A stretch of DNA of 64,000 nucleotides. Origin: Chitinolyticbacter meiyuanensis. GTDB lineage: Bacteria; Pseudomonadota; Gammaproteobacteria; Burkholderiales; Chitinibacteraceae. The stretch is taken from contig NZ_CP041335.1 in the NCBI RefSeq assembly GCF_008033135.1, positions 2,175,925 to 2,239,924 of the forward strand. Reading direction: 5' to 3'. This document shows positions 32,054-42,002 of the stretch, piece after piece. Every line of letters begins with the position of its first letter. Position 1 is the first letter of the stretch. The notes under the pieces were generated by a model. It did no database searches. It saw only the letters and a list, made by a program, of their open reading frames with translations, and was not told the DNA's origin. Both the position numbers and the translations under genes were made by a program.

Positions 32054-33958
32054 CTAGCGCCGGCTTTCCAGTGCTTCCCAACGTTCGAGTTTTTCGAGCA
32101 GGCTGAGCTCGATTTCCTCGATTCTAGCCTGCATTTCGCGCGCCTTGAGCGGCGCATCGCGATAGAGGTTGGGATCGAGCAGGCCCTGTTGCAAATCCGT
32201 CTGTTCCGCTTCCAGCGCCTCGATCTCGCCAGGCAGCCGTTCCAGCTCGCGCTGCTCGTTGTAACTCAGCTTCTGCGAGCGCGGCTTGGCGCGTTCGGGG
32301 CCTTTCTCGGTGGCCGGTTCGGTTTTCTTGGCCGGTGCCTGCAGTGCGGCCTGGCGCGCACGCGCTGCCTGCCAGTCGCTGTAGCCGCCAACGTTCTCGG
32401 CGAGGCGACCCTCCCCCTCGAAGGCGACGGTCTGCGTCACTACGTTGTCGAGGAAGGCCCGGTCATGGCTGACCAGGAACACGGTGCCCGGGTAGTCGGT
32501 GAGCAGTTGCTCCAGCAAGTCCAGCGTTTCAATATCCAGATCGTTGGTCGGCTCGTCCAGGACCAGCACGTTGGCGGGCTTGGTGAACAGCATGGCCAGC
32601 AGCAACCGGTTGCGCTCGCCGCCGGACAGCGATTTCACCGGGCTGCGTGCGCGCTCCGGCGCGAACAGGAACTCTTCCAGGTAGCCCATCACGTGCTTCC
32701 TGGCGCCGCCGATCTCGACATAATCCTTGCCCTGGCCGATCACGTCGACGATGGCGGCTTCCTCGTCGAGCTGGGTACGGAACTGGTCGAAATACGCCAC
32801 CTGCAAGTTGGTGCCGCGCTTGATGCGGCCGCTGTCGGGCTCGATCTCGCCGAGGATCAGCTTGAGCAGCGTGGTCTTGCCGACACCATTCGGGCCGATC
32901 AGGCCGATGCGATCGCCACGGATCAGCCGGGTGCTGAAGTCGCGCACGATCACCTTCTCGCGGCCGCTCTCGTCGCGGAACGATTTGGCGACGTGCTCGA
33001 ACTCGGCGATCAGTTTGCCGCTTTTCTCGCCGGCATCGAGCTGGAAGCCGACGTTGCCGACCCGCTCCCGCCGTGCCGCGCGATCGCGGCGCAATTGCTC
33101 CAGTCGGCGCACACGCCCTTCGTTCCGGGTGCGGCGCGCCTCGATGCCCTTGCGGATCCACACCTCTTCTTGCGCCAGCACCTTGTCGAACTTGCGGTTC
33201 ACCACTTCCTCGGCAGCCAGCATGTCGGCCTTGCGCAGCTCGTAGGTGCTGAAGTTGCCTGGAAAGCTGGAGAGGCGGCCGCGATCGAGCTCGACGATGC
33301 GGTTGGCGACATTGTCGAGGAAGCGCCGGTCGTGGGTGACGAACAGTACGCTGCCGGCGTAGTTGTTCAGCAGGCCTTCCAGCCATTCGATGGCGCTGAC
33401 GTCGAGATGGTTGGTCGGTTCGTCGAGCAGCAGCAGCTGTGGCTCGGCCACCAGCGCGCGTGCCAGCGCCACACGTTTCTTCCAGCCGCCGGACAGGGCA
33501 TCGACGCGCTCGTCGGCCGGTAGGCCCAGGTGGGAGAGGGTGGTGGCGATCAGTGCATCGAACTTCCAGCCATCGCGTGCTTCCAGTGCGTGCTGCAGTT
33601 CGGTCAGTCGCGCCAGCGCGGCTTCGCTGCCATCCTGCGATTGCGTGACGTGGTGGTAGTCCTTGAGCAATTGGTGCAGGTCGCCCAGGCCTTCGGCCAC
33701 CGCATCGAACACGGTGGCCCCTTCGGGGAACTGCGGCTCCTGCGCGACGAAGGCGACGCGGACATCCTGCGCCACCCGGATGGCGCCGTCGTCCAGCCGG
33801 ATGGTGCCGGCCACCGCCTTCAGCAGCGACGACTTGCCCTGGCCGTTGCGGCCGATCAGTCCAACCCGCTCGCCGGGCTCCACCGTCAGGTTGGCGTGAT
33901 CGAGCAACGGCCAGTGACCGAAGGCGAGCGAGGCGTTTTCGACGAGCAGCAAGGGCAT
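32054..33958 (-). CDS. uup: ABC-F ATPase Uup
   Basis: The 634-residue protein starts MPLLLVENASLAFGHWPLLD. It has two ABC cassettes (Walker A GRNGQGKSSLL and GPNGVGKTTLL; signatures LSGGWKKR and LSGGERNR) joined by a charged linker. A C-terminal coiled coil (about 540-634; LERLPGEIEALEAEQTDLQQ) distinguishes Uup from other ABC-F proteins. It has no membrane domain. Uup is linked to ribosome and DNA-junction functions and limits precise transposon excision. Its stop codon lies 26 bp before the sensor-kinase start. Confidence 0.94.
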   Translation of the reverse strand: MPLLLVENASLAFGHWPLLDHANLTVEPGERVGLIGRNGQGKSSLLKAVAGTIRLDDGAIRVAQDVRVAFVAQEPQFPEGATVFDAVAEGLGDLHQLLKDYHHVTQSQDGSEAALARLTELQHALEARDGWKFDALIATTLSHLGLPADERVDALSGGWKKRVALARALVAEPQLLLLDEPTNHLDVSAIEWLEGLLNNYAGSVLFVTHDRRFLDNVANRIVELDRGRLSSFPGNFSTYELRKADMLAAEEVVNRKFDKVLAQEEVWIRKGIEARRTRNEGRVRRLEQLRRDRAARRERVGNVGFQLDAGEKSGKLIAEFEHVAKSFRDESGREKVIVRDFSTRLIRGDRIGLIGPNGVGKTTLLKLILGEIEPDSGRIKRGTNLQVAYFDQFRTQLDEEAAIVDVIGQGKDYVEIGGARKHVMGYLEEFLFAPERARSPVKSLSGGERNRLLLAMLFTKPANVLVLDEPTNDLDIETLDLLEQLLTDYPGTVFLVSHDRAFLDNVVTQTVAFEGEGRLAENVGGYSDWQAARARQAALQAPAKKTEPATEKGPERAKPRSQKLSYNEQRELERLPGEIEALEAEQTDLQQGLLDPNLYRDAPLKAREMQARIEEIELSLLEKLERWEALESRR

Positions 33959-34114
33959 GGAACAGTCCGGGCGGAAAATCGCGCGATTATACCCTCCGGG
34001 CAAGCCGGGTCGCGGCTTCACGCAGCAGCGGGTGGCAACGGACACCGGTCGGCGCACCGCGGCCCATCGGCGATAGCCGGGCCGCGCACCGGGTTTGTGG
34101 TTAGAATCCAGCCC

Positions 34115-35551
34115 ATGCGCATGATTTCATTGCTTCTTTTGCGAGGCTGCCTGACGCTTGCCGCCTGTCTGCTGGCCATGCCGGCCTGGGCTGCCGTGGC
34201 CGGCAAGGACACCGAACACCCGCAGCTTGATGCCCCCACCGAGCTGGCCGGTGCCGACTATGATCCGGCCAATCCACCGCGCCGGCTGCGCGTGCTGATT
34301 GCCAAGGGGCCGACGACCTTCTTCTTCCGCAACGGCGCGCCGCATGGGGTCGAGCAGGCCATGCTCTACCAGCTGGAGCTGTTCCTGAATCGCGCCCGTC
34401 CGGCTTCGCGCCCACCTACCCGGGTGCTCTATGTGCCGGTGGAGGCGGGTGAACTGATCCCGGCGCTGATGGCCGGCCGCGGCGACATGGTGGCCGGCCT
34501 GATGCCGGTGATCCCCGGTGCGAGTCAGCTGGTGGACTACAGCCTGCCTTACCTCGAGGATCAGTGGTGCCTGGTGCGCCATCGCAGCCAACCGGCCTTG
34601 CCCGATCTTGCTGCGCTTGGAGACAAGCCGCTGACCGTACCGCGCGCCAGCTACGCCAGGCGCCTCCTGGCGAGCGACGCCAAGGTGACGCTGATGGAGG
34701 CGGCCGACGGCGTCGACAGCGAAAACCTGCTGCTGGCCATGAATGGCGGCGGCGATACGGTGACGCTGGCAAGCCAGTATGTGTTCAAGCTATGGCAGAA
34801 GCGCCTGCCCAACCTGCGCATGGACGGCTGTCCGGCCGGCAATGTATCGCTGGCTTGGGCCGTGGCGCCGCAGCACCCGGGCTTGCTGGCCGAGCTCAAT
34901 CGCTTCATCGCCGCCAAGGGCGGCAAGCTCGCAAGCGCCGCTGCCGCGGAAACGCAGCGCTTTTTGCCCAGCGACGGCAAGGCCAGCCTGCCGGAGCAGG
35001 CCGGCTCCGGGCTCGACCGCCTGGCGGTGCTCGCGCCGGTGTTCCAGGTGGTCGCGGCGGCCAACAATATGGACTGGCTGTTGCTCGCTGCCATCGGCCA
35101 GCGCGAGAGCAAGCTCAACCCGGTGGTCCGGCAGAACGGCCCCACCGGCATCATGCAGGTCAACCCCAGCACCGCGCGCAAGATGGGGGTGAAGGACCCG
35201 CACGGCAACGAGGGCAACATCACCGCGGCCGCCAAGTACCTTGCCTACCTGCGTGGCATGTTCGCCCGGCCGGATATCTCGCCGGATGATCAGCTGTTCT
35301 TCATGCTGGCCGCCTACAACGCTGGCGAGGGCCGGGTCGCCCAGATCCGCCGCCAAGCCGCGAAGGAAGGGCTGGATCCCAACCGCTGGGGCGGCAATGT
35401 CGAGATCGTCGCCCGGCGCATGGTCGGTCAGCGCCTGCTCGATTACGTCTCGTCAGTGAACCGCTTCTACCTCGCCTACCAGGCGGCAGACCGCAGCAAG
35501 AGCAGCAAGCCCGCGCCAAAGGCAGACGCGGCTAGCGCCGCTGCTGAGTAG
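34115..35551 (+). CDS. MltF-like membrane-bound/periplasmic lytic transglycosylase
   Basis: The 478-residue protein has a signal peptide (MRMISLLLLRGCLTLAACLL...). A solute-binding SBP_bac_3-type domain (about 55-285) follows, then an SLT transglycosylase domain (about 310-440). The catalytic Glu lies in AIGQRESKLNPVV, followed by GIMQVNPSTARKMGV and the AAYNAGEGRV motif. This is the MltF plan: cleavage of peptidoglycan strands with formation of anhydro-muramyl ends. A Cys at the end of the signal region (TLAAC) could be a lipid site but is not a good lipobox. It is divergent from uup. Confidence 0.9.
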   Translation: MRMISLLLLRGCLTLAACLLAMPAWAAVAGKDTEHPQLDAPTELAGADYDPANPPRRLRVLIAKGPTTFFFRNGAPHGVEQAMLYQLELFLNRARPASRPPTRVLYVPVEAGELIPALMAGRGDMVAGLMPVIPGASQLVDYSLPYLEDQWCLVRHRSQPALPDLAALGDKPLTVPRASYARRLLASDAKVTLMEAADGVDSENLLLAMNGGGDTVTLASQYVFKLWQKRLPNLRMDGCPAGNVSLAWAVAPQHPGLLAELNRFIAAKGGKLASAAAAETQRFLPSDGKASLPEQAGSGLDRLAVLAPVFQVVAAANNMDWLLLAAIGQRESKLNPVVRQNGPTGIMQVNPSTARKMGVKDPHGNEGNITAAAKYLAYLRGMFARPDISPDDQLFFMLAAYNAGEGRVAQIRRQAAKEGLDPNRWGGNVEIVARRMVGQRLLDYVSSVNRFYLAYQAADRSKSSKPAPKADAASAAAE

Positions 35552-35648
35552 TGTGTGACGGTAGTTGGCCGTGCCGGAGGTGTTGCAAAAGCCCAAGAAG
35601 CGGCCTGCCCTGACGTGGCAGGCGATGCTATCGCCGCGGTCGCGACGC

Positions 35649-38204
35649 TCAGGCCTGCAGCGCCTGCAGCAGATCGGTTTCCACTTGGCGCAGCGCGCGC
35701 TCGTCGCCGAGTTTCTGGCCCGAGATCAGGAAGTTGTCCTCGGCGCGTTCGCCCAGCGTCATGATCTTGGCGGACTGAATCTCGATGCGGTGCGCGGCCA
35801 GCACGCGTGAGATGGTCGACAAGAGGCCGGTGCGATCACCGGCGACGATGGACAGCACGTGGTACTTGCCGCGCTCGTCCGGCCGCACCAGCACGTGCGG
35901 CTGCACCGGGAAGTGCTTCTGCTGGCGCGAGATGCGCGCCTTGGGTGCCGGCGGCAGCGCGCCACCTTGGGCGATGGCGTTGGCGAGTTCGTATTCGACG
36001 AAGCCGATCAGGTCGCGGTAGCTGCCGACACGTTCGTCCGGGATGTAGATGTAGAAGCTGTCGAGCGCGTAGCCATGCTGCGTGGTGTGGATATGCGCAT
36101 CGAAGATCGAGTAGCCGGCGCGCTCGAAGAAGGCGCAGATACGGGCGAACAGGTCGACGGCATCGCGGGTGTAGACCAGCACCTGCAGCCCTTCGCCCGA
36201 TTCGGAGAGCCGTGCACTGACGATGGGCGCAGTGCTGTCGACGCGGGCATAGAGCTGGCGTGTATGCCAGGCGATCTCGCGGGCATCGTGCCGCATGAAG
36301 TAGACGGTATCGAGCTCGCGCCACAAGGCGGCTTCGGCATCCGGGCGCAGGCCATAGAGTCGCAGCAGCCGGCGCGCTTCATCCAGCCGCTCTTCCAGCA
36401 GCGAGCGGGCGTCGACATCGCGGCCGCGCAGCACGCGCATTGCGGCGTGGTAGAGATCTTCCAGCAGCTTGGCCTTCCAGGCGTTCCACACCTTGGGGCT
36501 GGTACCACGGATATCGGCGACGGTGAGCAGGTAGAGCGCGATCAGCCGGCGCGGCGTGCCGCATAGTTCGGCGAACTGCTGGATCACCTCGGGATCGTAG
36601 ACGTCCTGCTTTTGCGCGACGTGCGACATGGTGAGGTGGCGCTCGACCAGCCAGGGCACCAGCTCGGCATCGTCCGGGTGCAGCGGGTGACAGGCGCAGA
36701 AGCGCGTGGCGATGTCGCGGCCGATCTGGCTGTGATCGCCACCGCGCCCCTTGCCGATGTCGTGGAACAGTGCGGCGAGGTACAGTGCCTCGGGGCGCTC
36801 GAATTCCTCGATCAGCCGCGAGCACAGCGGGTATTCGTGGGTAAAGGCCGGCACGGCGAAGCGGCGCATGTTGCGCAACACCATCAACGTGTGTTCGTCC
36901 ACCGTGTAGACGTGAAACAGGTCGTGCTGCATGCGGCCGACCAAGTGGCCGAACTCGGGGATGTAGCGACCGAGCACGCCGTACTGGTTCATGCGGCGTA
37001 GTGCACGGGTCAGGCCGCGTGGTTCGCGGAACAGCTGCAGGAATAGTGCCTTGTTGTGCGGGTCGGCCCGGAAGGCATCGTCGATCTGGGCGCGGGCGTG
37101 CCATAGCGCACGCAGCGTTTCGGGCGCGGCGTCGGCGATGTCGCGCTGCTGGGCCAGCAGCACGAACAGCTCCAGGATGGCCGACGGCGTGTGTCGGAAC
37201 ACCTCGGGCCCGGCGATTTCGATCACGTCGCCGCGCAGGTTGAAGCGCGGGTTGATCGCGACGAGCTCGGTGCCGACCTGGCTGTAGATGCGGCTGCGCA
37301 GCGCCTGCACCAAGAGCGGCACCAGTTGGCCGACGATACGGGCGGCGCGATAGTAATGCGCCATCAGCTGTTCGCTGGCGCGGTTGAAATGGTCGTCGGT
37401 AAAGCCGAAATCGTGCGCCAGCCGGTGCTGGTAATCGAACAGGATGCGATCCTCGCGACGGCGGGCGATGCGGTGCAGCGCGATGCGATAGGTACGCAGC
37501 ACCCGCTCGGCGCGGCGCAGCTTGAGGCTTTCCTCGCGGGTGAGCAGGCCCAGCGCGGCCAGCGCGCGCCAGTCGTGGCCCAGGCCGAGTGCGGCGGCGA
37601 TCCAGCCGACGAGGTGCAGGTCGCGCAATCCGCCGGGCGCTTCCTTGATATTGGGTTCGAGCTTGTAGGTGGCGTTCTGGAAGCGACCGTAGCGGGCCTG
37701 CTGCTCGAACAGCTTGGCTTCGAAGAACGTCTTGGGATCGATGTGGCGGAATACCGCGTGGCAGAAGCGGTCGAAGCGATCGATGTCGCCGGCGAGGCGG
37801 CGCGCCTCGATCAGCGCCGTCTGCACCGTGATGTCCTTCTCTGCCTCGGCCAGGCAATCGTTGATGGTGCGCACCGAATGGCCGACTTCCAGGCCGATGT
37901 CCCACAGCTCGCCGACCAGGACCTCCAGCTCTTCCAGCAGTGCCGACGAGGGGTCATCCGGCAGCAGGATCAGCAGGTCGATGTCGGAGTGCGGATAAAG
38001 CTCGCCACGACCGTAGCCGCCGACCGCGACCAGCAGCACCTCGCCGGGAAACTGGTGACGTTGCCACAGCTCGATCAGCGTGGCATCGGTCAACCGGGTC
38101 AACCGCTTCAGCAGCGGGGCTGACAACCGAGGATCGTCGCAGCCAGCCAGCAGCGCCTGCTTGGCCTCGGCGTGGGCATCGCGAAGCGCGGCAACCGAGC
38201 GCAC
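35649..38204 (-). CDS. glnD: Bifunctional PII uridylyltransferase/uridylyl-removing enzyme
   Basis: The 851-residue nitrogen sensor modifies PII proteins according to glutamine level. The nucleotidyltransferase core is GGYGRGELYPHSDIDLLILL (about residues 63-82). The HD domain for uridylyl removal is ALFHDIGKGRGGDHS. Two ACT domains that bind glutamine lie at the C-terminus (about 665-850; ILDAHIHTTQHGYALDSFYI). It starts with GTG directly after the TAA of map, indicating translational coupling. The length is slightly below that of enteric GlnD. Confidence 0.97.
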   Translation of the reverse strand: MRSVAALRDAHAEAKQALLAGCDDPRLSAPLLKRLTRLTDATLIELWQRHQFPGEVLLVAVGGYGRGELYPHSDIDLLILLPDDPSSALLEELEVLVGELWDIGLEVGHSVRTINDCLAEAEKDITVQTALIEARRLAGDIDRFDRFCHAVFRHIDPKTFFEAKLFEQQARYGRFQNATYKLEPNIKEAPGGLRDLHLVGWIAAALGLGHDWRALAALGLLTREESLKLRRAERVLRTYRIALHRIARRREDRILFDYQHRLAHDFGFTDDHFNRASEQLMAHYYRAARIVGQLVPLLVQALRSRIYSQVGTELVAINPRFNLRGDVIEIAGPEVFRHTPSAILELFVLLAQQRDIADAAPETLRALWHARAQIDDAFRADPHNKALFLQLFREPRGLTRALRRMNQYGVLGRYIPEFGHLVGRMQHDLFHVYTVDEHTLMVLRNMRRFAVPAFTHEYPLCSRLIEEFERPEALYLAALFHDIGKGRGGDHSQIGRDIATRFCACHPLHPDDAELVPWLVERHLTMSHVAQKQDVYDPEVIQQFAELCGTPRRLIALYLLTVADIRGTSPKVWNAWKAKLLEDLYHAAMRVLRGRDVDARSLLEERLDEARRLLRLYGLRPDAEAALWRELDTVYFMRHDAREIAWHTRQLYARVDSTAPIVSARLSESGEGLQVLVYTRDAVDLFARICAFFERAGYSIFDAHIHTTQHGYALDSFYIYIPDERVGSYRDLIGFVEYELANAIAQGGALPPAPKARISRQQKHFPVQPHVLVRPDERGKYHVLSIVAGDRTGLLSTISRVLAAHRIEIQSAKIMTLGERAEDNFLISGQKLGDERALRQVETDLLQALQA

Positions 38205-39008
38205 TTAGAGCAACCAGCTCTCGGGCTTGGATGGCGTACCGGCCGACTGGGTCAGGATCTCGTAGCCGGTCTCGGTGACGAGCACTGTGTGCTCCCATTG
38301 AGCGGACAATGACCGATCCTTGGTGACGATGGTCCAGCCGTCCGGCATGCCCTTGATTTCGCGGCGACCGGCATTGATCATCGGCTCGATGGTGAAAATC
38401 ATGCCGGCCTTCAGCTCGGGCCCGCTGCCGTGGCGGCCGTAGTGCAGTACCTGCGGCTCCTCGTGGAACACGGTGCCGATGCCATGGCCGCAGAATTCGC
38501 GCACCACCGAATAGCCGGCATTTTCGGCATATTTCTGGATGGCCGCGCCGATGTCGCCCAAGTGGGCGCCCGGCTTCACCTGCTCGATACCGATCCACAT
38601 GCAGTCGTAGGTCACGCGGGCGAGGCGCCGAGCGTGCGGCGCCACTTCGCCGACCTCGAACATGCGGCTGGTGTCGCCGTGATAGCCGTCCTTGATCACG
38701 GTGACGTCGATATTCACCACGTCGCCGTTTTTCAGCGGTTTGTCATTCGGGATGCCGTGGCATACCACCTGGTTGACCGAGGTACAGACCGAGGCCGGGT
38801 AGGGCGTGTAACCGGGCGGGCAATAGTTGAGCGGCGCCGGGATGGTGCCCTGCACGGTGACCATGTAGTCATGGCACAGGCGGTTGAGCTCGGCCGTGGT
38901 CACGCCCGGCTTCACGTAGGGCGTGATGTAGTCGAGCACTTCGCTGGCCAGCTGGCCAGCGATGCGCATCTTGGCGATGTCTTCCTGGGTCTTGATCGAT
39001 ATGGTCAT
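38205..39008 (-). CDS. map: Methionine aminopeptidase type I
   Basis: The 267-residue enzyme removes the initiator methionine from nascent proteins. I chose MTISIKTQEDIAKMRIAG at the ATG at 39008, where family members begin; the frame offers an ATG four codons upstream. Metal-binding and catalytic segments are present: VCHGIPND, GDVVNIDVTVIKDGYHGDTS, FCGHGIGTVFHEEPQVLHYG and FTIEPMI. It is followed without a gap by glnD, a common betaproteobacterial arrangement. Confidence 0.97.
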   Translation of the reverse strand: MTISIKTQEDIAKMRIAGQLASEVLDYITPYVKPGVTTAELNRLCHDYMVTVQGTIPAPLNYCPPGYTPYPASVCTSVNQVVCHGIPNDKPLKNGDVVNIDVTVIKDGYHGDTSRMFEVGEVAPHARRLARVTYDCMWIGIEQVKPGAHLGDIGAAIQKYAENAGYSVVREFCGHGIGTVFHEEPQVLHYGRHGSGPELKAGMIFTIEPMINAGRREIKGMPDGWTIVTKDRSLSAQWEHTVLVTETGYEILTQSAGTPSKPESWLL

Positions 39009-39078
39009 GGCATACACCAAATGACAAGGAGAGGCTGCGCCTCTCCTCTATCAGTTTTGAATTGCAGATAGCGCAAGT

Positions 39079-39339
39079 TTAACGCTTTGCCGCCTCGGGC
39101 AACACGATATTCACTTCCAGCACCTCGAAATCGTCCTTCTTGTCGAGCTGGACCTTGATATCGTCGGCGCTGATGGCAACGTACTTGGAGATGACCTCGA
39201 CCAGCTCCTTTTGCAAGGCTGGCAGGTAGTCCGGCGTGTTGCGGCCGGCACGCTCGTGCGCCAGGATGATCTGCAGCCGCTCGCGGGCGACCGAGGCGCT
39301 GGCTTTCTTCTCGCCAAAGAAATAACTGAGTATGGACAT
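39079..39339 (-). CDS. minE: Cell division topological specificity factor MinE
   Basis: The 86-residue protein starts with the membrane-targeting [12 protein letters not shown]. The MinD-binding region [13 protein letters not shown] follows, then the dimerising C-terminal beta domain ([20 protein letters not shown]). It stimulates MinD ATPase and drives pole-to-pole oscillation, which keeps the division site at midcell. It starts 3 bp after minD ends, in the operon minC-minD-minE. Confidence 0.97.
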   Translation of the reverse strand: MSILSYFFGEKKASASVARERLQIILAHERAGRNTPDYLPALQKELVEVISKYVAISADDIKVQLDKKDDFEVLEVNIVLPEAAKR

Positions 39340-39342
39340 GCA

Positions 39343-40152
39343 TCAGCCTCCGAACAGGCGCTTCCAGAACGGCGCCTTGGGTGCTTCGATGAAACGCAGC
39401 GGCTTGTCCTCGCCGAGGAAACGCGCGACCACGTCCTTGTAGGCTTCCGAGACATCGCTGCCGGCCAGATGGATGGCGGGCGTGCCGGCGTTGGACGCCT
39501 GCAGCACGGTTTCCGATTCCGGCACCACGCCGATCAGCGTGATCCGCAGCAAATGCTGCACATCGTCCAGCGACAGCATCTCGCCGGTGTCGACACGCTT
39601 GGGGCTGTAGCGGGTGATCAGCAGGTGAGTCTTCACCGCGCTGCCTTCCTCGGCCTTGCGGGACTTGGCGTCGAGAATGCCGATGATGCGGTCCGAATCG
39701 CGTACCGAACTCACTTCCGGGTTGGTGACGATCAGCGCCTCGTCGGCGAAGTAGGCGGCCATCAGCGCGCCCGATTCGATGCCGGCGGGGCTATCGCAAA
39801 TGATGTAGTCGAAGCCGTCGTGCGTCAGCTCCTTGAGCACGTTCTCCACGCCCTCGCGGGTAAGCGCGTCCTTGTCGCGGGTTTGTGAGGCCGGCAGGAT
39901 GAACAGGTTGTCGCAATTCTTGTCCTTGATCAGCGCCTGGCGCAGCGTGGCTTCGCCCTGGATCACGTTGATCAGGTCGTACACCACGCGGCGCTCGCAG
40001 CCCATGATCAGGTCGAGGTTGCGCAAGCCGACGTCGAAGTCGATCACGGCGGTCTTGAAGCCGCGCAGCGCGAGGCCCGACGCGAAGCTGGCGCTGGTGG
40101 TCGTCTTGCCGACGCCGCCCTTGCCGGACGTTACGACGATGATTTTTGCCAC
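39343..40152 (-). CDS. minD: Septum site-determining ATPase MinD
   Basis: The 269-residue ParA-type ATPase has the deviant Walker A motif SGKGGVGKTTTSA at its start and the switch regions IDFDVGLRNLDLIMG and ICDSPAGIESG. The C-terminal amphipathic membrane helix is APFWKRLFGG. It binds the membrane as an ATP dimer and recruits MinC or MinE. It lies between minC (19 bp) and minE (3 bp). Confidence 0.98.
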   Translation of the reverse strand: MAKIIVVTSGKGGVGKTTTSASFASGLALRGFKTAVIDFDVGLRNLDLIMGCERRVVYDLINVIQGEATLRQALIKDKNCDNLFILPASQTRDKDALTREGVENVLKELTHDGFDYIICDSPAGIESGALMAAYFADEALIVTNPEVSSVRDSDRIIGILDAKSRKAEEGSAVKTHLLITRYSPKRVDTGEMLSLDDVQHLLRITLIGVVPESETVLQASNAGTPAIHLAGSDVSEAYKDVVARFLGEDKPLRFIEAPKAPFWKRLFGG

Positions 40153-40171
40153 GGGGGTTGTCCTCTGGGGT

Positions 40172-40873
40172 TTATCCGTTGAGTGCCTCGATCACGAGCT
40201 TGTCCTGATCGAGCAGTATTTGTGCGGGTTTGGATTTGAGCGAGGCAGGCAGGTTGTCGTCCAGCGTGCGGTAGATGCCGCCGATGGAAACCAGTTCCGC
40301 CTCCATGCAAGTGGTGAAGATGCGCGCGCTGACATCGCCGCGGGCGCCGGCCAGCGCCCGGCCACGCAGCGGCGCGTAGACATGGATGTTGCCGTCGGCG
40401 ATCACTTCGGCGCCGGCCGAGACCAGCGCCAGCACCACCAGATCGCTGCCGCGGGCGTAGACCTGCTGGCCGGTGCGCACCGGGCGGCTGACGATCATCG
40501 CCGGCACTGCTTTCTCGATCGGCTTGGTGGCGGGGACTGCCGGTGCGGCGTCATCGGACAGCACCACCAAACCCGCCTCACGGGCCGCGGCGCGCTGGCC
40601 GTCGTTGCCGCCGCGGGCAGCCACGGGCTTCAGCCCGAATTCGCGCAGCAGCTGGACGAGGGCGGTGACTTCGATTGCGCTCGGCATGGCCGGCAGGCTG
40701 TCGAAATCGACCAGGATCTGCTCGCCGCTGAGCATGTGCTCGCCCTGGCCCAGCTGCGCGGCGAGCGCTGCGCGCAACGCTTCGGCATCAAGCGTGGCCG
40801 GCACGAAGCCCAAGAGCTTCAGGCTGTTGCTGCGGAATTCGAAGGCGGCCGGCGTGTCGACGGGAAGGGGCAT
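40172..40873 (-). CDS. minC: Septum formation inhibitor MinC
   Basis: The 233-residue protein has the MinC N-terminal FtsZ-inhibiting domain (about 1-110). A proline-rich linker follows, then the C-terminal beta-helix that binds MinD and FtsZ tails (RTGQQVYARGSDLVVLALVS, EVIADGNIHVYAPLRGRALAG). It is the first gene of the min operon on the minus strand. The start ATG at 40873 begins MPLPVDTPAAFEFRSN. Confidence 0.96.
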   Translation of the reverse strand: MPLPVDTPAAFEFRSNSLKLLGFVPATLDAEALRAALAAQLGQGEHMLSGEQILVDFDSLPAMPSAIEVTALVQLLREFGLKPVAARGGNDGQRAAAREAGLVVLSDDAAPAVPATKPIEKAVPAMIVSRPVRTGQQVYARGSDLVVLALVSAGAEVIADGNIHVYAPLRGRALAGARGDVSARIFTTCMEAELVSIGGIYRTLDDNLPASLKSKPAQILLDQDKLVIEALNG

Positions 40874-40968
40874 GGGAGCGGGCGATGGCGCAAAGCCCAG
40901 AGTTTACCGTCTCGACAGGGTGGGCGAAAGCCGGTGTTGCAGTGGCGTGAAACCGGTGCCGAGGCGCT

Positions 40969-41787
40969 TCAATACACGCGCCGGGTCATGCCGGTGCGAT
41001 GCATGATGGTGGTGGCCAGCTCTTCGATCGACAGCGTGGTGGTGTTCAGGTACGGCACGCCCACGTGGCGCATCAGCGCCTCCGCCTCGGCGATCTCGAA
41101 CTGGCAGTTGTCGCGGGTGGCGTACTTGCTGCCGGGCTTGCGCTCTTCACGGATCTGGCTCAGCCGTTCCGCGTCGATGGTGAGGCCGAACAGCTTGTTG
41201 CGGTAGGGTAGCAGCAGCTTGGGCAGCGTGTGCTGGCCGAAATCCTCGGGCGTGAGCGGGTAGTTGGCGGCCTTGATGCCGAACTGCAGTGCCAGATAGA
41301 GGCAGGTGGGCGTCTTGCCTGAGCGTGATACGCCGATCAGGATCACGTCCGATTCCGCCAGATCGCGTGGCATCACGCCATCGTCATGGCTGAGCGAATA
41401 ATTCACCGCATCGATGCGGTTCTTGTATTCCTCGAAATTGGCAATCCCGTGTGATTTGCCGACGGTATGCGACGATTTGCGCCCCAATTCCTGTTCCAGC
41501 GGGCCGATAAAAGCCTCGAAGAAATTGAGCGTGAATGCCTCGGCAATCTGGAATACGTTGCGCAATTCATCATCAATCATCGTGCAGAACACGATGGGCC
41601 GGCACTGGTCGGTAATCGCCTGCTGACGAATCTTCTCCACTGCCTCGCGCGCCTTCTCGACGCTGTCGACAAAGGGCAGCGTGATGCGGCGGAAGTTCAC
41701 GTCCTCGAACTGGGTCAGCAGCGTATGGCCCAGCATCTCGGAAGTGATCCCGGTGCGGTCGGAGACGAAAAAGGCGGTGCGGGGCAT
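40969..41787 (-). CDS. ppsR: Phosphoenolpyruvate synthase regulatory protein (PSRP)
   Basis: The 272-residue DUF299 protein is a bifunctional kinase/pyrophosphorylase that inactivates PEP synthase by ADP-dependent phosphorylation and reactivates it with phosphate. Family features are [15 protein letters not shown] at the start, the ADP-binding P-loop-like segment [15 protein letters not shown] and the C-terminal [12 protein letters not shown]. It is divergent from its target gene ppsA, with 215 bp between the starts, which supports PEP synthase rather than pyruvate phosphate dikinase as substrate. Confidence 0.97.
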   Translation of the reverse strand: MPRTAFFVSDRTGITSEMLGHTLLTQFEDVNFRRITLPFVDSVEKAREAVEKIRQQAITDQCRPIVFCTMIDDELRNVFQIAEAFTLNFFEAFIGPLEQELGRKSSHTVGKSHGIANFEEYKNRIDAVNYSLSHDDGVMPRDLAESDVILIGVSRSGKTPTCLYLALQFGIKAANYPLTPEDFGQHTLPKLLLPYRNKLFGLTIDAERLSQIREERKPGSKYATRDNCQFEIAEAEALMRHVGVPYLNTTTLSIEELATTIMHRTGMTRRVY

Positions 41788-41873
41788 TCGGACTCCAGGT
41801 CACGTTGCTGCAGTGCACAGCAGCATACGGTCGTCATATCGGTTTGCCATTACGGGATAACCCCGATTCTGGC

Positions 41874-41887
41874 ATTTCAAATGAAAT
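41874..41887. promoter_or_regulatory. Palindrome in the ppsR/ppsA divergent promoter region
   Basis: ATTTCA-AA-TGAAAT is a perfect 6-bp inverted repeat in the only AT-rich part of the 215-bp divergent space. It could be an operator for control of both genes; no known regulator consensus fits it well enough to name one. Confidence 0.3.
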
Positions 41888-42002
41888 CGCGGCATGTGCA
41901 CGATTTACGTCGGAAATCCCCTACTGGATTACCCCACTAGGCGCTCCCCCTTCGCAGCCTAGAATGGAATCGAATCTTTTTGCAACGCAGCAGAGGCCAG
42001 CA